In this document: piece after piece, positions 46,101 to 57,364 of the stretch
How positions within the stretch are numbered: the stretch's first letter is position 1
Layout: every line of letters begins with the position of its first letter
Assembly (NCBI GenBank): GCA_037176885.1
Contig: JAWWNJ010000151.1
Coordinates: 434,001-498,000, forward strand
Direction: 5' to 3'
Origin: Favolaschia claudopus
Lineage: Eukaryota; Basidiomycota; Agaricomycetes; Agaricales; Mycenaceae
Length of the DNA: 64,000 nucleotides
Translations under genes and position numbers: made by a program
Notes under the pieces: model-generated
What the model was told of the DNA's origin: nothing
What the model saw: only the letters and a program-made list of their open reading frames with translations
The model's database searches: none

Positions 46101-47040
46101 ACAATTTTCCCTTCCACCAGTCGAGGAATGACATTGGGAGGTGTTTTGGTTGCAAGAAGACGACTTCTGAGGATGCCCTTCTTAGAAGGGGTGAATAGAG
46201 TAACGTAGGCGCAGCCGCGGGTGAAACGTCGGTCTTCCGACAGTGTCAATGTGTAACAGTCGGCTTGAGGATACGTGTAGCCTGACGGCGGCTGTACAGC
46301 GGGAGCAGGGGAGAGAATAGAGTTGGGGTGCGGAGCACGGGAGATCTGGTCGGAGTTCCACATGAACTCGTCAGACCATAGGTCAGGTTTTTCGTCGGCA
46401 ATGAGAATATCGGGTCTGCCGTAGAGCTGAGAGACGGGTGGGGTCCATGGAACTAGCAGATCGTTAGATGGGTAGATGAAACTGGAGGGGCACACACGTG
46501 AAGAGGAGGTCACCGGTGGAGCGGTGGTCGTTGTGATAGAAGCTGGTGGTTGTTGAGCAAGTTAGACGAATAGAGTAACATGATACTTACCGATGTAACG
46601 GTTGTCCTCATTTGAATCCCAAATATTCGCCTCGAGGGTCACCAACGGTTCTATTTTCATGGTTTATGGTTAGCGTTGCCAGAAGGGCTATTGAGCAACA
46701 TGCCGCACCGGTATTTGAATGAAAAGTGTCTGTTGGTGAACTGTAAGACGCAGCACAGACAACGGTGTTTGGGAAACATACCCGAAGTGCTTGGAGCTGC
46801 ATTTTCTGCCTCAGCTGAGCGAGAATCAGGGCTATCTCTTGCGCGTTGACCTGAGCGGCGACCTGCGTGAAGGAGATCGAGGTTGTCGAGACCATTGTCA
46901 GCGAATGGAAGTCCGAGCTCCGCAATGGAGGATTGGAACTCTGATTCATCGGGGACACTCTCAATGGTGACACGAGTGGAGGGCGGCATGAGCAGGAGGA
47001 CAAGGATTGTGGTGGTGGTGAAGTGGTGTAGGCTCGACAC
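43166..47040 (-). pseudogene. dioxygenase-like and chromodomain protein, N-terminal part
   Basis: Minus-strand multi-exon gene. Upstream exon: MPPSTRVTIESVPDESEF. Intron 46543-46590 joins NRYI to ASITTTTAPP. After removal of a 147-bp element at 45648-45794, GSFDES continues to YNLASTKGEG. Then a double-stranded beta-helix-like region: GYHQGSCHTDVGDDWTRWTL (HxD), 48-bp intron 45223-45270, GAFCLGRCGLYVREGD, FLVFRGNDLHSGFAPT (distal His) and PNRVVYVSYPSRV (candidate 2-oxoglutarate Arg). This resembles TET/JBP-like 2OG-Fe(II) dioxygenases, which oxidise methylated bases. At 43700-43920 a chromodomain IWRVRWKSYGPEYDEWKNF continues across a 57-bp intron (43772-43828) as ELQDSLELLEAFNNEKG. A frame break near 44950 and the LINE insertion make it a pseudogene. 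The dioxygenase call is from motif pattern only. Confidence 0.6.
45648..45794. mobile_element. 147-bp fold-back element, 9-bp target duplication
   Basis: Two perfect 54-bp inverted arms (45648-45701 and 45741-45794), starting TAGTCTCGTGACCAGACTC, surround a 39-bp loop. GATTCATCG occurs directly on both sides (45639-45647 and 45795-45803). Removing the element and one flank restores the host gene frame exactly. Its end TAGTCTCG is shared with elements at 49690 and 61241. Confidence 0.95.
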
Positions 47041-47294
47041 CAGCCGTTACTGTAGGCGCAATGACGAGCAAGCTGTCGGTACACGAAGGAAGCCGGGCTC
47101 TGAGATGGACGCAAAAAGGTGGCGAAAAGCCCTGATCCGTTACGCGTATCTACCGGAAGTAGACTACGATGTACATGTTTGACTACAGGCTCTGAAGCCG
47201 AGCAGACCGTAAATGCTGCACATACCCACACTCCCCCTCTGCAAGGCGAAAGAGATCAACACGTAGACAAACAGGAATTAGAAGTATTAGAATA
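47041..47294. other. short gap, no gene seen
   Basis: Lies between the start of the dioxygenase-like gene and the Gypsy 3' end on the same strand; may contain the promoter of the former. No motif recognised. Confidence 0.3.
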
Positions 47295-48336
47295 CTAAGC
47301 ATCAAAATCATCATCGGTGAAATCGAGTGGACCCTGTCCTCTATATTCAGGCGCGTCGGGTACGGAGTGGTAGTGGAGCCAACGTGAATTGTTGAAATCG
47401 AGGAATTTAGCGAGGGCAACAAATGTCCTTCCCAAGCACTCCGTCGACACGGAAGCCGGAAGACTGGGTGGAAGAAGAGGAAGATTTGTTGGAATGTTTG
47501 TGGTTGGGCATGGTGAGGAATGGAAGGACGGTCGAGGAAGCAGAGGATGAGTAAGATGTAGAGGAGAACTCGGGGTTGAGTTCAACGAACAAATCCAGAG
47601 TGTTTATATATACTCCCTGGTTTGAGACAATCTTTTGATTCGCCTGAATCAAAACAATATCCGCTGAGAATACGTCAATGTCTTCCTCGGGTATATTATG
47701 TTTTCCAGACCCGCGCGGGAGTTCAGAAATTTCTGACACTCCGAGAGATTCAAAATAATCCCGCAAAGCGGTGAGATGACTCGCCTGTGAATATGGCATC
47801 CAAGTCCGATCCCCAGACTGCCACTAAATCTCAAAGACGGCGTCAGCGCGTCGTCCTGAATGACCAACAATCTTGTCAATAGCCCATTCATGGGTTGTTG
47901 CATTTGTAGAAACATCTTACTGAGTTTCCAATCTTCCTGGGAAGCGTCGGTCGTCGTTTGGAACATGAATCCTAAGCAGCGACGCATGGAAAACATTGTG
48001 AATTCCGCGCTGTTTCATATTTGACAGAAGTTCAATCTGAAACGAATTATTTTCGAAGTCTCGGAGAATAAGGTAAGGCCCAATGAATTTTGGGATGAGT
48101 TTCCGCGCCAAACCCTTCTCAAATTTGAGATTCTTTGTCGAAAGATAGACCAAATCCCCTTGAGAAAAGGGTGAGGCTTGCCTATGGCGATTAGCATTTC
48201 GAGTTTGCTTAACTCTGGCGGCAAGAACTGCGTCGTGTGCAGCTGGCATAATTGCCAACCTGCGTTGCAAGGCGAAGTTAGCTATACCAGGGAACTCACG
48301 GGTGCGATCCGAGTCCCAGATTAACGACCTAGGCAT
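47295..48336 (-). pseudogene. Ty3/Gypsy integrase C-terminus and chromodomain-like tail
   Basis: Minus strand: LQRRLAIMPAAHDAVLAARV, ASPFSQGDLVYLSTKNLKF, KLIPKFIGPYLILRDFENN, MKQRGIHNVFHASLLRIHVP and DDRRFPGRLETQ. A downstream frame then gives WKSGDRTWMPYPQASHL, LTALRDYFESLGV and a Ser-rich end with PDAPEYRGQGPLDFTDDDF. This is the post-catalytic part of a fungal Gypsy integrase, followed by a chromo-like WxGxxxxTWMPxxxxxH motif that guides insertion. The catalytic integrase, RT and protease are missing. The break at 48336 is abrupt. Frame changes near 47870-47930 also indicate decay. Confidence 0.75.
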
Positions 48337-48387
48337 CCGCCCGGTGTTTACGAGTACTTTTTAGTACTAAAAACCCAAATGCTATGT

Positions 48388-48549
48388 GGTACAACACCCC
48401 CCTCCCAGGTTTCTATGGCGGTCTCCAGAGTGCCACATAGTTCCCATAGCTGGCCATAGACGGTCATAGACAATTTCACTCTAACAACTATGACTGTCTC
48501 TGACGCGATATGGAACTGCATAGAAACCTGGGAGGTGGCTCTTGTACCT
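48388..48549. repeat. short inverted-repeat element
   Basis: CCTCCCAGGTTTCTATG near 48402 and CATAGAAACCTGGGAGG near 48519 are perfect 17-bp inverted repeats. Weaker matching extends outward to GGTACAA and TTGTACC. About 160 bp, no coding capacity, no clear target duplication. Confidence 0.5.
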
Positions 48550-48776
48550 CATACAGTGCAACTAGGCACTTGTCTTACACCGGCCGGTACGGCCGGGAAA
48601 AAAATTGTGATCTTTTTGACCATTTTCGGCGAACTCAGCGCCTCAAAATACAACGATTTACGCCTTCAGGCCCAGCTGGCCGACAAATTGCACCCGTTCC
48701 CTTCGGATCTGTCATCTTGCTCTTCGCTTCTCATGCCTGCCCCTTGCCTGCCCCCACGAAACAACGCAAAGGCCTA

Positions 48777-49232
48777 TGGTGCACATTGCATAAACACCAC
48801 CAAATAGGTCCCATCACTGATGCCATCATTGATGTCTCAAATCGCCCAAGAACAAAAAACCAAATTTTATATTGCATTTTCTTGAAATCTCATGGAGGCA
48901 CGCTAGGAGAAGGACATAAGTTGCAGCCAATAGCTTTCCAACGACTTTGGGAGCATGTAACTCGGCGTCCGGACTTATGGCTACCCAATAAGGATATGTG
49001 TCGTAAGCACACGTGAGTGATTGATTGATTGTATGATACTATCAGTGATGTCTCAAATCCGTGCCGTGAAAAATATATTTATTGTGAGTTTTGAGCGGAT
49101 GAGAAATCCCTCTAGAGGGTTTAGTCTACTATCTAATCGGAGTGTTTTGGCCAGAGGATCAGGCGTGGGAAGGCTCTGATGTGGTGCAATAAATTTTGTT
49201 CCTGTTTGGTGGTGTTTATGCGATGTGCACCA
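48777..49232. mobile_element. ~456-bp MITE-like element
   Basis: Inverted ends TGGTGCACATTGCATAAACA and TGGTGCACATCGCATAAACA are followed by CCACCAAAYAGG (about 32 bp, two mismatches). Each is bordered by TA (48775-48776 and 49233-49234), consistent with but not proving a TA duplication. The interior has short frames only. Confidence 0.65.
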
Positions 49233-49689
49233 TAGGCGCACTGCAAGCGGCCCAGACGAGGAAATCAGACGCTGAAACCGAGTTTGAGGGAGATGATCAG
49301 GTGGAAAAAGATGAAGATGTGGGTGGGGGATCGAAGCACAAACCGCTTACGGACGCCCAGGTGCGTACTCCGCGCATGCGTAAGTATGGTGTCCACAATC
49401 TAAAGTTGTGCTGTGGCAGCTCGATGCGCGCAAGCGGCGACGTGAGGACGCGGACATTCTTTGTCCCGCAGAGCCGCCAGTCTTGTTTCCACACATCAAA
49501 GTTTCTGAGCTGTTTTGGCACAGGTTTCCGGGAGCGTGCAGATGGCACCTTTCCCACTGCCAAAAAATTGGTACCGGAGTGTCTTGATGAGGTTTCTGTA
49601 GGTTTCTGTCGACACAATCTTCGACATTGCAATCGATATCGATACCGCGACGCTTATCGGTATGGACTCAATCCTCGGTAGGCTCAGGC

Positions 49690-49820
49690 TAGTCTCGGAT
49701 ACCCAGACCTTTCTAGTCCCTACCGGAGGTGTTCCCATAAACAGCCGTTTTGTAAACAATATACGGGTTATGATCAAGTGGTGCTCATTCGTTTGTGCTT
49801 ACCTTTGTTTTGCTTGCCGT
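49690..49820. repeat. TAGTCTCGGATACCC end and dispersed repeat
   Basis: TAGTCTCGGATACCCAGACC at 49690 matches the ends of the element at 61241-61742. Sequence at about 49755-49815 (AGCCGTTTTGTAAACAATAT ... GTGCTCATTCGTTTGTGCTT) matches the complement of 55345-55415. The opposite end is not seen, so this is a partial element. Confidence 0.55.
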
Positions 49821-50044
49821 CACCAGCTCCACTTCAGCCGAATCTGATTTTCGCTTCCGCCACCCAAAGAACATCAGGAAAAAATAGGGGGTTAACAGAA
49901 CTGAGGTTCAAGACTCAGCTGCTACTGGCTAAATACTGATGTTGTGGGCATCCCAAAAGAGAAAAATGAAAAAATCCCAAAAAGGAAGGAGGAAGAGGGA
50001 AGGAAAAGAGCGAGAGAATAATCTCACCTGTAGCTTAGAAGCTA
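49821..50044. other. short AT-rich gap
   Basis: Between the partial repeat and the fold-back element; no gene seen. Confidence 0.3.
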
Positions 50045-50708
50045 CAGTGGCCGCCATTAAAACTGCACCAAGCGGTTCTGGGGCATTCAGTGCGTCTTTT
50101 GACGCAAACAAAGTTCTGGACATGGAATACGGGTGAAATGACCTTTTTAGGCAACTTACCCCATGACCATATATAGTAATTCGAGTGTAATGAATTTTTT
50201 AAGGGATTTATTGACAGGGCACTTTTCAGTGCTACACCCCACCGAACAACGGTCTTCATAGGTCGAAAGTACTCGCAAATACGACCTCAGTCATATGTTA
50301 CTTTACCTAGATTCCTACAGTTTTGGACCCGCAATGGCTGCTTGAAGATCGTCATTTTGGTCATTTTTTGAATAAATCTGGCATTTTTAGGCCAAAATGG
50401 CCATCTTACAGCAACTATTACGGGCTCAAATCGGCAGCAAACTAGGTAAAGTCAGATATGACTGAGATCGTCTTTAGGAGTACTTTCATCCTATGATGCT
50501 TATTTTCCTGTAGGGTTCACCGCTGAAAAGTGCGGTGTAAAAAAACACATGAAAAAATTCACTGTGGCTCGATTACTATATATGGTAATTGGGTCGTTCG
50601 CTCAAAAATTTTCATTTCACTCAGATTTTATGTCCTGCACTTTGTTTGAGCCTAGAGACCACGTCAATGACTCGAAACGCCTTGTTGCATTGTTTTCTGC
50701 AGCCACTG
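50045..50708. mobile_element. 664-bp fold-back element, TA target duplication
   Basis: Ends CAGTGGCCGC and CAGTGGCTGC are flanked by TA (50043-50044 and 50709-50710). The arms pair, with scattered mismatches, for about 250 bp inward (shared AACAAAGT-CTGGACAT, ACCATATATAGTAAT, CTCAGTCATAT, CTTTACCTAG). No coding capacity. Same terminal motif as the elements at 13208 and 25821 and the end at 62870. Confidence 0.85.
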
Positions 50709-50710
50709 TA

Positions 50711-51116
50711 CAGCATGTAGGCTGAGAGGCGTTCTGGACCCAAAATCTGGGTGCTGGGATGTTCAATAAAATTTTCTCCGCCTGCGGCGCGCCATCTATG
50801 TTTTGTGCACACTAGGCACGTGCCCCACGGCAATACTGCTCAAAATTGCCCGATTCGATTATTTTGAGTGCTCGGCACCCGCCGATGCCAAATAGTGAAT
50901 CCCAATGTGGTTTATTCAGTGGAGGTGGGCACCGATGGGATTTTGATGGGCTGATGGGAAGAGACACAGCCACTCAAATCAGCGCCGACTTGATCTCCAC
51001 CGACCTCACCCTTCGTTTTGCTCATTGCGGACAATCTGGCAGCTAGAAAAGATGGTATATGTACTACAATACACTAACAAAGCTCTACAATTAGTTGAAT
51101 ACAGGGATTTAATTAA
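50711..51116. other. no supported gene
   Basis: Downstream flank of the transposase-like gene; short frames only. A terminal inverted repeat shared with 54.0-54.3 kb was looked for and not found. Confidence 0.35.
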
Positions 51117-54003
51117 TTACTCCTCCATTTCTATGTCCTCTTCTGCCGCCCAATCCTCTGCAACTCCAGGTTCTACGACAGCCGCAATTGAGCTCGAGTC
51201 AGCTTCAGGATCAACAGGAAGGGGGAATTTTGCAATATCAACAAGATAAACCTTCAAAGCAGCCTCCAGTGCCGCCGTCTTCTCGGCCTTGCGAGGGTAT
51301 CTGCTGTTGGCTAGAATGTTTGGAACTCCACGCAGACGAAGTGCGTTAAGCTGTAAGTGAATTTTTGGGATGGTGAGGGACTCGAGGCTAGCTGCTCTGG
51401 AGACAATGGCGACTTTCCGAAGCTGCCGGCGGGTTTCAAGAGCCTTCTGCGCCGCCGCATGGGCCTTTGCCTTGTTCATTTCCGCGGTCTTGATGCGGAA
51501 GTCGACAATTTCCTGTCGGCGGAATGCCTCCTCGCCACTCGCGTCAATGCGGCGGGCCTCGCGAATGATATAGGCATGATCTTCGTCAGTTAGAACAACG
51601 TCCATGAAATCTTGGGTCCTGTTACGACGGTACATCTCCAGTGAGTTGAATTGCTGGAGTGTGAGACAAGGTTTGCCTCGAACAGCAACACGGTACCCTC
51701 CGAGAGTCGACTCGTTTGCATCGTTTGTCGTTGGAAGCCACGCTAATTGTTTTTCAGTCGCAGAACAGTGATCTATCAAACCACCGGGCGCAAACTCTGC
51801 CGAGAATCGAATCCAGGTAGCAAGTGAGCCACGAAAGAAGGCCAAGGTGATTGGCTTCAAGTGCGGAAGCGTGGGCATGAGTTTAATAACTGCCTCAATA
51901 GCCCGTGGATTGTGCCATTGCTTCCCGTCAAGTGTTGCTGTCTCGAATGCGAGATCGTCGCCGAAAAGTAAGTCGGGATTGTCAAGAATGTTTTGGACAT
52001 GATCGTGGACGGCATGGTGGAGTGGTCCGAGGTCCAGTAGATTGTTTCCTTCCGTGCCTGGTCCACGAACCTGACGAAGATACGGATGGGAGATGGTTTG
52101 CTGATATAATATCATGGCGCAGAGTTCGGTGAGTGTGGCAGGATCCTTCAAGGCATCGGTGAGGTTCTTCTCGATGTTGGTGAGGGAGGGGTTGTCTTTC
52201 GACCACTGAATCACGTCCATTATCTCGACGTATTCATCGAGATAAGTGATTAACTCAGCAGCGGCCTCTCCGTGGCTGCCGAACCTTGTGTTGTTCGTGT
52301 CCGGAAACTGCTTGTGTGTCTCGCCGAGTTTACGAGACATAAAATCGACGTGCTTGTCGGCTTGACCTTTCTTATCATCCTTGTTGTTAAAAATTGCACC
52401 CGCCAATGCGCAAGCTTTAACTCCCCCACGCGTTGATGCCTGGAATGCGCGAAGTTCGTCTTCACTCATCGGCCGGTTTGCAGGAATAGCTGGATCCAAG
52501 ATGTTGCGGAGAACTGCCGCATTTTGCTTGTTGGCCAGCAACCTGGGTCCTTCGAGCCCGAGTTTTGCCCATTCCTCCATCATCGCCTCGTTCCCCCCTC
52601 GGAAACTGTTCAGATCCTTGTGCATACAGCACCCTCCCCAAATAAAGAAGTCGATGCGGCGCTGCTCCTCGGGCGAGAGTTTGTTGTACTCTTCCCTTCT
52701 GAGGGTAGTAACAATCTCATCCATCAAGGCCTTGTCTCATTCCGCCTTCTCGACGTTCGACAGAGCATCCCACGCCTCCATTCCTCCCACCGCCGCTATC
52801 TTCTTTTCGTTCCATGCGCTCAAATACAGGACCAAGTCCAAGAACTGCTTCCCCGCCAATGCTTGTTCTCCCAGCTCCTTCACACCCTCTTCATGCTTCA
52901 TAGTCCCCATCCCCTTCGCTGAGCTCTTCTCTGTCGACGCGTGGTCGCCGTTCATGGACATCAAGATCTTGAGAAAGTCTCGGAAACTGTACTTGATCCT
53001 CAGGCGAGCAGCAAGCGGGCTCTCATTGAAAAGTCTCTGGCAATCCTCGATACGATCCTTCCACGCCTTGATGGATTCGGCACTCGAATGATCGATAGTC
53101 TTCTCGACACCGAGGAAACGAAGGCGCGGTGCGGACTGCAGATTGACCTCGACACTCCCCGACGCATAGTCAGGTGCGCGGACAGCTACATGGGAGCTCT
53201 CGATATTTATGCCCCGATTTGAAGTACTGTCAGCGCTGATAGACACCCCTACCAACTGTAAGTGAGCTGTGGCAATTAATTAACAGAACCTCACCTTTAT
53301 TCAGGCCAATCTCGTATGCTATTTGCATTTTTGCAGCCACTCCGCCTTCCAAAACAGCCCTGCTCACGGTACGACGGCTCATTTCCCGATTAATCTTCAC
53401 CCCAAAAATCTCCCCCACCCGGCGCATCAGCGGTCCAACCTTCCCGCGTGCGCAGCCCGAATCCACCATGATGCGCGCGAGCTTGCGGGCCTGGATCGTA
53501 TAGATCTCTTTCTGTGTTACCCGGTGGAAGAACGACCGCTTCTTTGCCTTCTCGATGGACCGTGCGAGAGTTCCAGCTGCTCGACGAACTCTTTGCTGCA
53601 ATGCCTTGTTCTTCCTGCGTACTCCGACCAGTAGCTCCTTCAAATCGGCAGCTCTCTTCGCTCCGGAGGCCAGCGCTGTATCAACAGCCCGCTGTAAGCA
53701 TTCCTCACGATGCTTTGCTTCTCGTCGCGCTGTCTCTGCGGCCTTCTCACTGTCTCCAGCTCGGGTCTTGTATGAGTCAAGCGCTGCCTTGAGCTTCGTT
53801 TTGTAAGTGTTGGCATGCCGGAGCTTTCGCTGTAGGTTCTGATATTCTTTTTTATAGTCTTTAGGCTGCCGCGCCGGTTTGGAGGTGCCAGAAGCAGGGA
53901 CAGTGAAATTTTCTTTGTTTCCCTTGTTTAACGCGCGAGAGACGGCTTGCTGAGCGGGGGAGCGCTTCTTGGGATGTCTCTTCGACCCCTTTTTATCACC
54001 CAT
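51117..54003 (-). pseudogene. unnamed transposase-like protein, agaricomycete-expanded family
   Basis: ATG at 54003 (MGDKKGSKRHPKKRSP). Residues 1-175 are highly basic and coiled (YKKEYQNLQRKLRHANTYKT). Next come an Arg-rich HTH-like region RKLARIMVDSGCARGKVGPL, then GVSISADSTSNRGINIESSH, LRFLGVEKTIDHSSAES, MNGDHASTEKSSAKGM, FFIWGGCCMHKDLNSFRGGN, NNTRFGSHGEAAAELI, HLKPITLAFFRGSLATWIRF and WLPTTNDANESTLGGYRV, and an acidic C-terminus. Total about 940 residues. I recall many near-identical uncharacterised copies in Agaricomycetes. D in SADST, D in NGDHA and the C-C-x-H patch suggest an RNase-H-fold DDE enzyme, which is inference. Damage: TGA at 52737-52739 and a frame problem at 53256-53294 that a usual-length intron does not explain. 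Confidence 0.6.
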
Positions 54004-54348
54004 GGCCTGTCCGAGCAGTACAGCGCAGACGGCTTGACGAGTATGTGAATATATGGATTTAGAGTAATTAAGCTGAATTACAAGGCTTCATTGAGTATTG
54101 TGTTACAAATGTGAGTTAAATCAACCTCATCTGACCTTGGGTATAGCTGTGAGAGAATAGACACGTCCAAGAGGCCGCCAGAGCGAGTATTGACGACGAG
54201 CGGCGCGTCGGGTCACTGTGATGTCACGCGTATGTCACACTTGCTGTCACCTTGATGGCGGCCGACCTTGTAACACGTTTTGCGCAGGAACCCGGCATCG
54301 CGGCACTAAACTCAAAGTGCCGGAAATTTTTATTTTGTCGAATCTCAA
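54004..54348. other. upstream flank of transposase-like gene
   Basis: Contains short repeats of GTGATGTCAC/TATGTCACAC and GGCGGCC/GGCCGCC; possible promoter or terminal region of the element. No gene. Confidence 0.3.
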
Positions 54349-54446
54349 GGATGTAGTGAGGAATTTATGAGAAACCAAGAAATGATTGTATTCTATAACA
54401 GAGATATAGCCAAAAGTGCGAATTTCCCAAATTCCTCACTACATCC
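54349..54446. repeat. 98-bp stem-loop with 18-bp perfect arms
   Basis: GGATGTAGTGAGGAATTT (54349-54366) and its exact complement (54429-54446) surround a 62-base AT-rich loop. Could be a very small MITE or hairpin. No target duplication recognised. Confidence 0.6.
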
Positions 54447-56716
54447 CCTGGGCATTATAATTTGAATCATTTCGGCTTCCAAGGATTTGCGAGCCGTAGC
54501 CTGCGCCGTTCGGAAAACGTGTCGGCAGTTCCACATACGGGTTTGGCGGGGTGCCTTCATCAATAAACAAGAACAATGAAATCACTGATCTGCCGGGCAT
54601 TGCCCACCTCCATATTCAGGCCGGCAAACAGCGAAAGTCACATAAGTCACTCTATGTGACACCAAATCAAACCCATCATCTTACTCGAAACGCGTTGCTG
54701 AAGGCCGTTTGAGCAAAATTTGCGGGGTCAAAAAAAGTTCCAAGTGAGTCTCAACTGACCTGTACTCTCCCCGGTTGTTTGGATGCAGCGTTGTGATGCC
54801 CGGTGGCCCCAAAACACCGCCAACTGCTTTTACCCGGCTGTTTGCGTTGATGCACTCAGCACCGTTTCTCTTGTCAACCTCTGAGACTTTTCAATATTTT
54901 GTAGCGCGTCAAAGGCATCTTAATTGTCGTGATTCTATGCCCCGAAATCAATACAACCCTTGAATTACCCACGGAATTAGTACTGGTGCTGTGTCTGATG
55001 CCGGCTGCTGCTAATTTTTTGTAGAATACATGTTCACTGTAGCCTGATACATACTAAGAAGTGAAAATTGCGACCAGATTGAGAGAACAACGGAGAACTG
55101 TTTATCGAACTGAAAATTGAACCCGGATTGCACGGAAGATCACGGAATTCCCAAAACGGCCTGATTCTTACATAATCATCACTATTACTGCAGTATTTGC
55201 CCACAGCACCAGTATTTACCCCTGCTAACAGGGCCAACCATGACTTGCGAGCAAGACCCAAAACAAGGGACCAGCGGCACTTGATGTGGTACGGCAACGC
55301 CCCACAAAGTGGTGCTCCCGGCTTTGCCGATGACAGAATCGTCAACAAACGTAAGCACAAACGAACGAGCACCACTCAATCGAAACCCGTATATTGTTTC
55401 CAAAACGGCTGTATAGTCAATGGAGGACATTTTTGACGGATGATTGATGCTGAAAGGGTGGGAGAATCTTTAGGGCGGAGTAAGCGTAATTTTCCCTGCA
55501 TTCACTATACTAGGAAGCTCCGACTTCGTCGGAAGAAACCTTGCTTGAGGAATGCTCTGAATCATCATAAGTACTGCACACTACAGTAGACATCATAGTA
55601 TACCTCCAAACAGCACCAAGAATGATCGTACGGAAAATGTGGCATTTTTTCCCTTTGCAATGTAAATAGATTTTCGCGAGCTGCAAAGGGAGTACCCCGA
55701 CTATGATACCAATAATGAGAATTGAGCTTACATACATATTTGAGAAGGATGGCAGTCCGTTGTTGCAAAATGAGCAATACTAGTATTCGGCCAAGACAAG
55801 CCGCCCAAAATTTTGTGGCGACAGGCATCGGCCACTACATATCCTCTGACATGAACTTCACCAGCGTTTCAAATAACTTGTCCCTTTGCTGAAACCACGC
55901 CTGTGTCACGATCGCCGCCATGCTGGAATCCCGCCAGAAGTTGCTGTCTTCCACCCAGATCCTCATTCTCCTACTAGGCTAAACTGGCTCCACGCGACGA
56001 AACTTTCGATTTGCTCCTCTTCTCTATCTTCGTCATCACTCCGTCGACATTGAACCTTGATTGGTGTAGTCTCGACCGTCTGGCGCCGTGCTGGGGCAGG
56101 CCGCAGAACTGTCTTTATGATAAAAGTTCTTGTGTTCGGACTCAGATGAATGAAAATCCTAGATCGGCTGAGTTCTTAAAATCTGAGAATAGGATGAGCG
56201 TGAGCTGAGCGTATATAAATCAGAGCGCACTGCGGCCACGGACCATCCATAATCTCATTCTACACCATTCATCCGTCATATCACCACCCTCCCTTCTACT
56301 TGACCCCGGTATTCCCGTCATGCATCCCGTGCGCTTGGAATGTGACAGCGCCGCAAGGTTCCCCGAGAAGCACGAGACGACGATGATGGTCGGGCTGCCA
56401 AACCGAAGCTGTACGGGTACGGTGCCGGTGTCGAGGTAGAAAATAAAAAATCTGGCCCAACAGTTTTGTGAAGACTTACACCTCCTACATGTGTGCACTT
56501 GAAACTTGGAAAAATCTGCAGAACTGAGAGACTAGTTCCCGATTGATGCAAAACGAAGGATTTGATGGGATTTGTGAAGTCTCCCATCAATTTGGGAACT
56601 ACTGTAGTCCTCCAGTTCTCGCTGTGCGTAGCCATAATTTGATTGGTGAGTCCTAAGGATGTATTTGCACAAAACTGTTGAGCTAGTTATTCTCAAATAC
56701 AGGTCAAACGGAAAAT
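54447..56716. other. no supported gene; one dispersed repeat
   Basis: Only short frames. At 55345-55415 the sequence matches the complement of 49755-49815. At about 55425-55490 (GGAGGACATTTTTGACGGAT, GGGTGGGAGAATC) it resembles the arm of the element at 61241-61742, so a diverged TAGTCT-type element lies here. Confidence 0.4.
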
Positions 56717-57240
56717 CAGTGTTCCTTCTTAAGGCCTTATTAAGGGCACCTCCGAAGGCTAAGGCCTTAAAGGCCTTAATATGCTTATTAAGGGCTCCAT
56801 ATTAAGGGGCCTTAGAATGAAAAATGCAATTTTTTTCGGGCTTTTTTAGATGCATTTTTTCGGGAGTTCCAAAGCAGTTTTGCTTCTTACACTTGCTCCA
56901 GCTGAGTTTTGGCTGAGCTTGATGATGTTTGTGGACCAAAGCAGCAGCGTATCAAATGGCCCCCTCCACGGAAATGCAAGTAGCCGAGCTGAGCCCATCA
57001 TGCCCATGTCGACGGAACCTGCCGGACACTGCCGTTGAGAATCCCTTTGACAATGTTGCGGGCATTCAGCAGTTGCCGACCCAGCTGCCGAGCTCGCAGA
57101 ACGTAGCCGAGAAGGTGACGTAATCCATGGTAAGCCCTTAATTAAGGGTTAAAATGGATTCAGCTTCATGTTAACCCTTAGCATTAACTTCAAATTAAGG
57201 GTTAATTCATTCTAAGGCTTAACCCTTAGGAGGAACACTG
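56717..57240. mobile_element. 524-bp hAT-type MITE, copy 2
   Basis: Same element as 33448-33973 in opposite orientation, with ends CAGTGTTCCTTCTTAAGG and CAGTGTTCCTCCTAAGG. Direct 8-bp flanks CGGAAAAT (56709-56716 and 57241-57248). The interior carries the same TTAAGGCC and AATTAAGGGTTAA repeats. Differs from copy 1 by scattered substitutions and small indels. Confidence 0.95.
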
Positions 57241-57364
57241 CGGAAAATCCTAAACTTGAAAACAGCACCGGGCCATCAGAATTGATGGGTCACATGCTTT
57301 TTCATGTGACTTTGACACGACACCACGGGACCTTCTCACGACGTCGCGAGCGGAGCGAGCGCAG

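Noticed and set aside
49196..49681. 161-codon ORF as a gene
   Set aside because: It starts inside the inverted end of a MITE-like element, lacks recognisable domains and overlaps a frame on the opposite strand.
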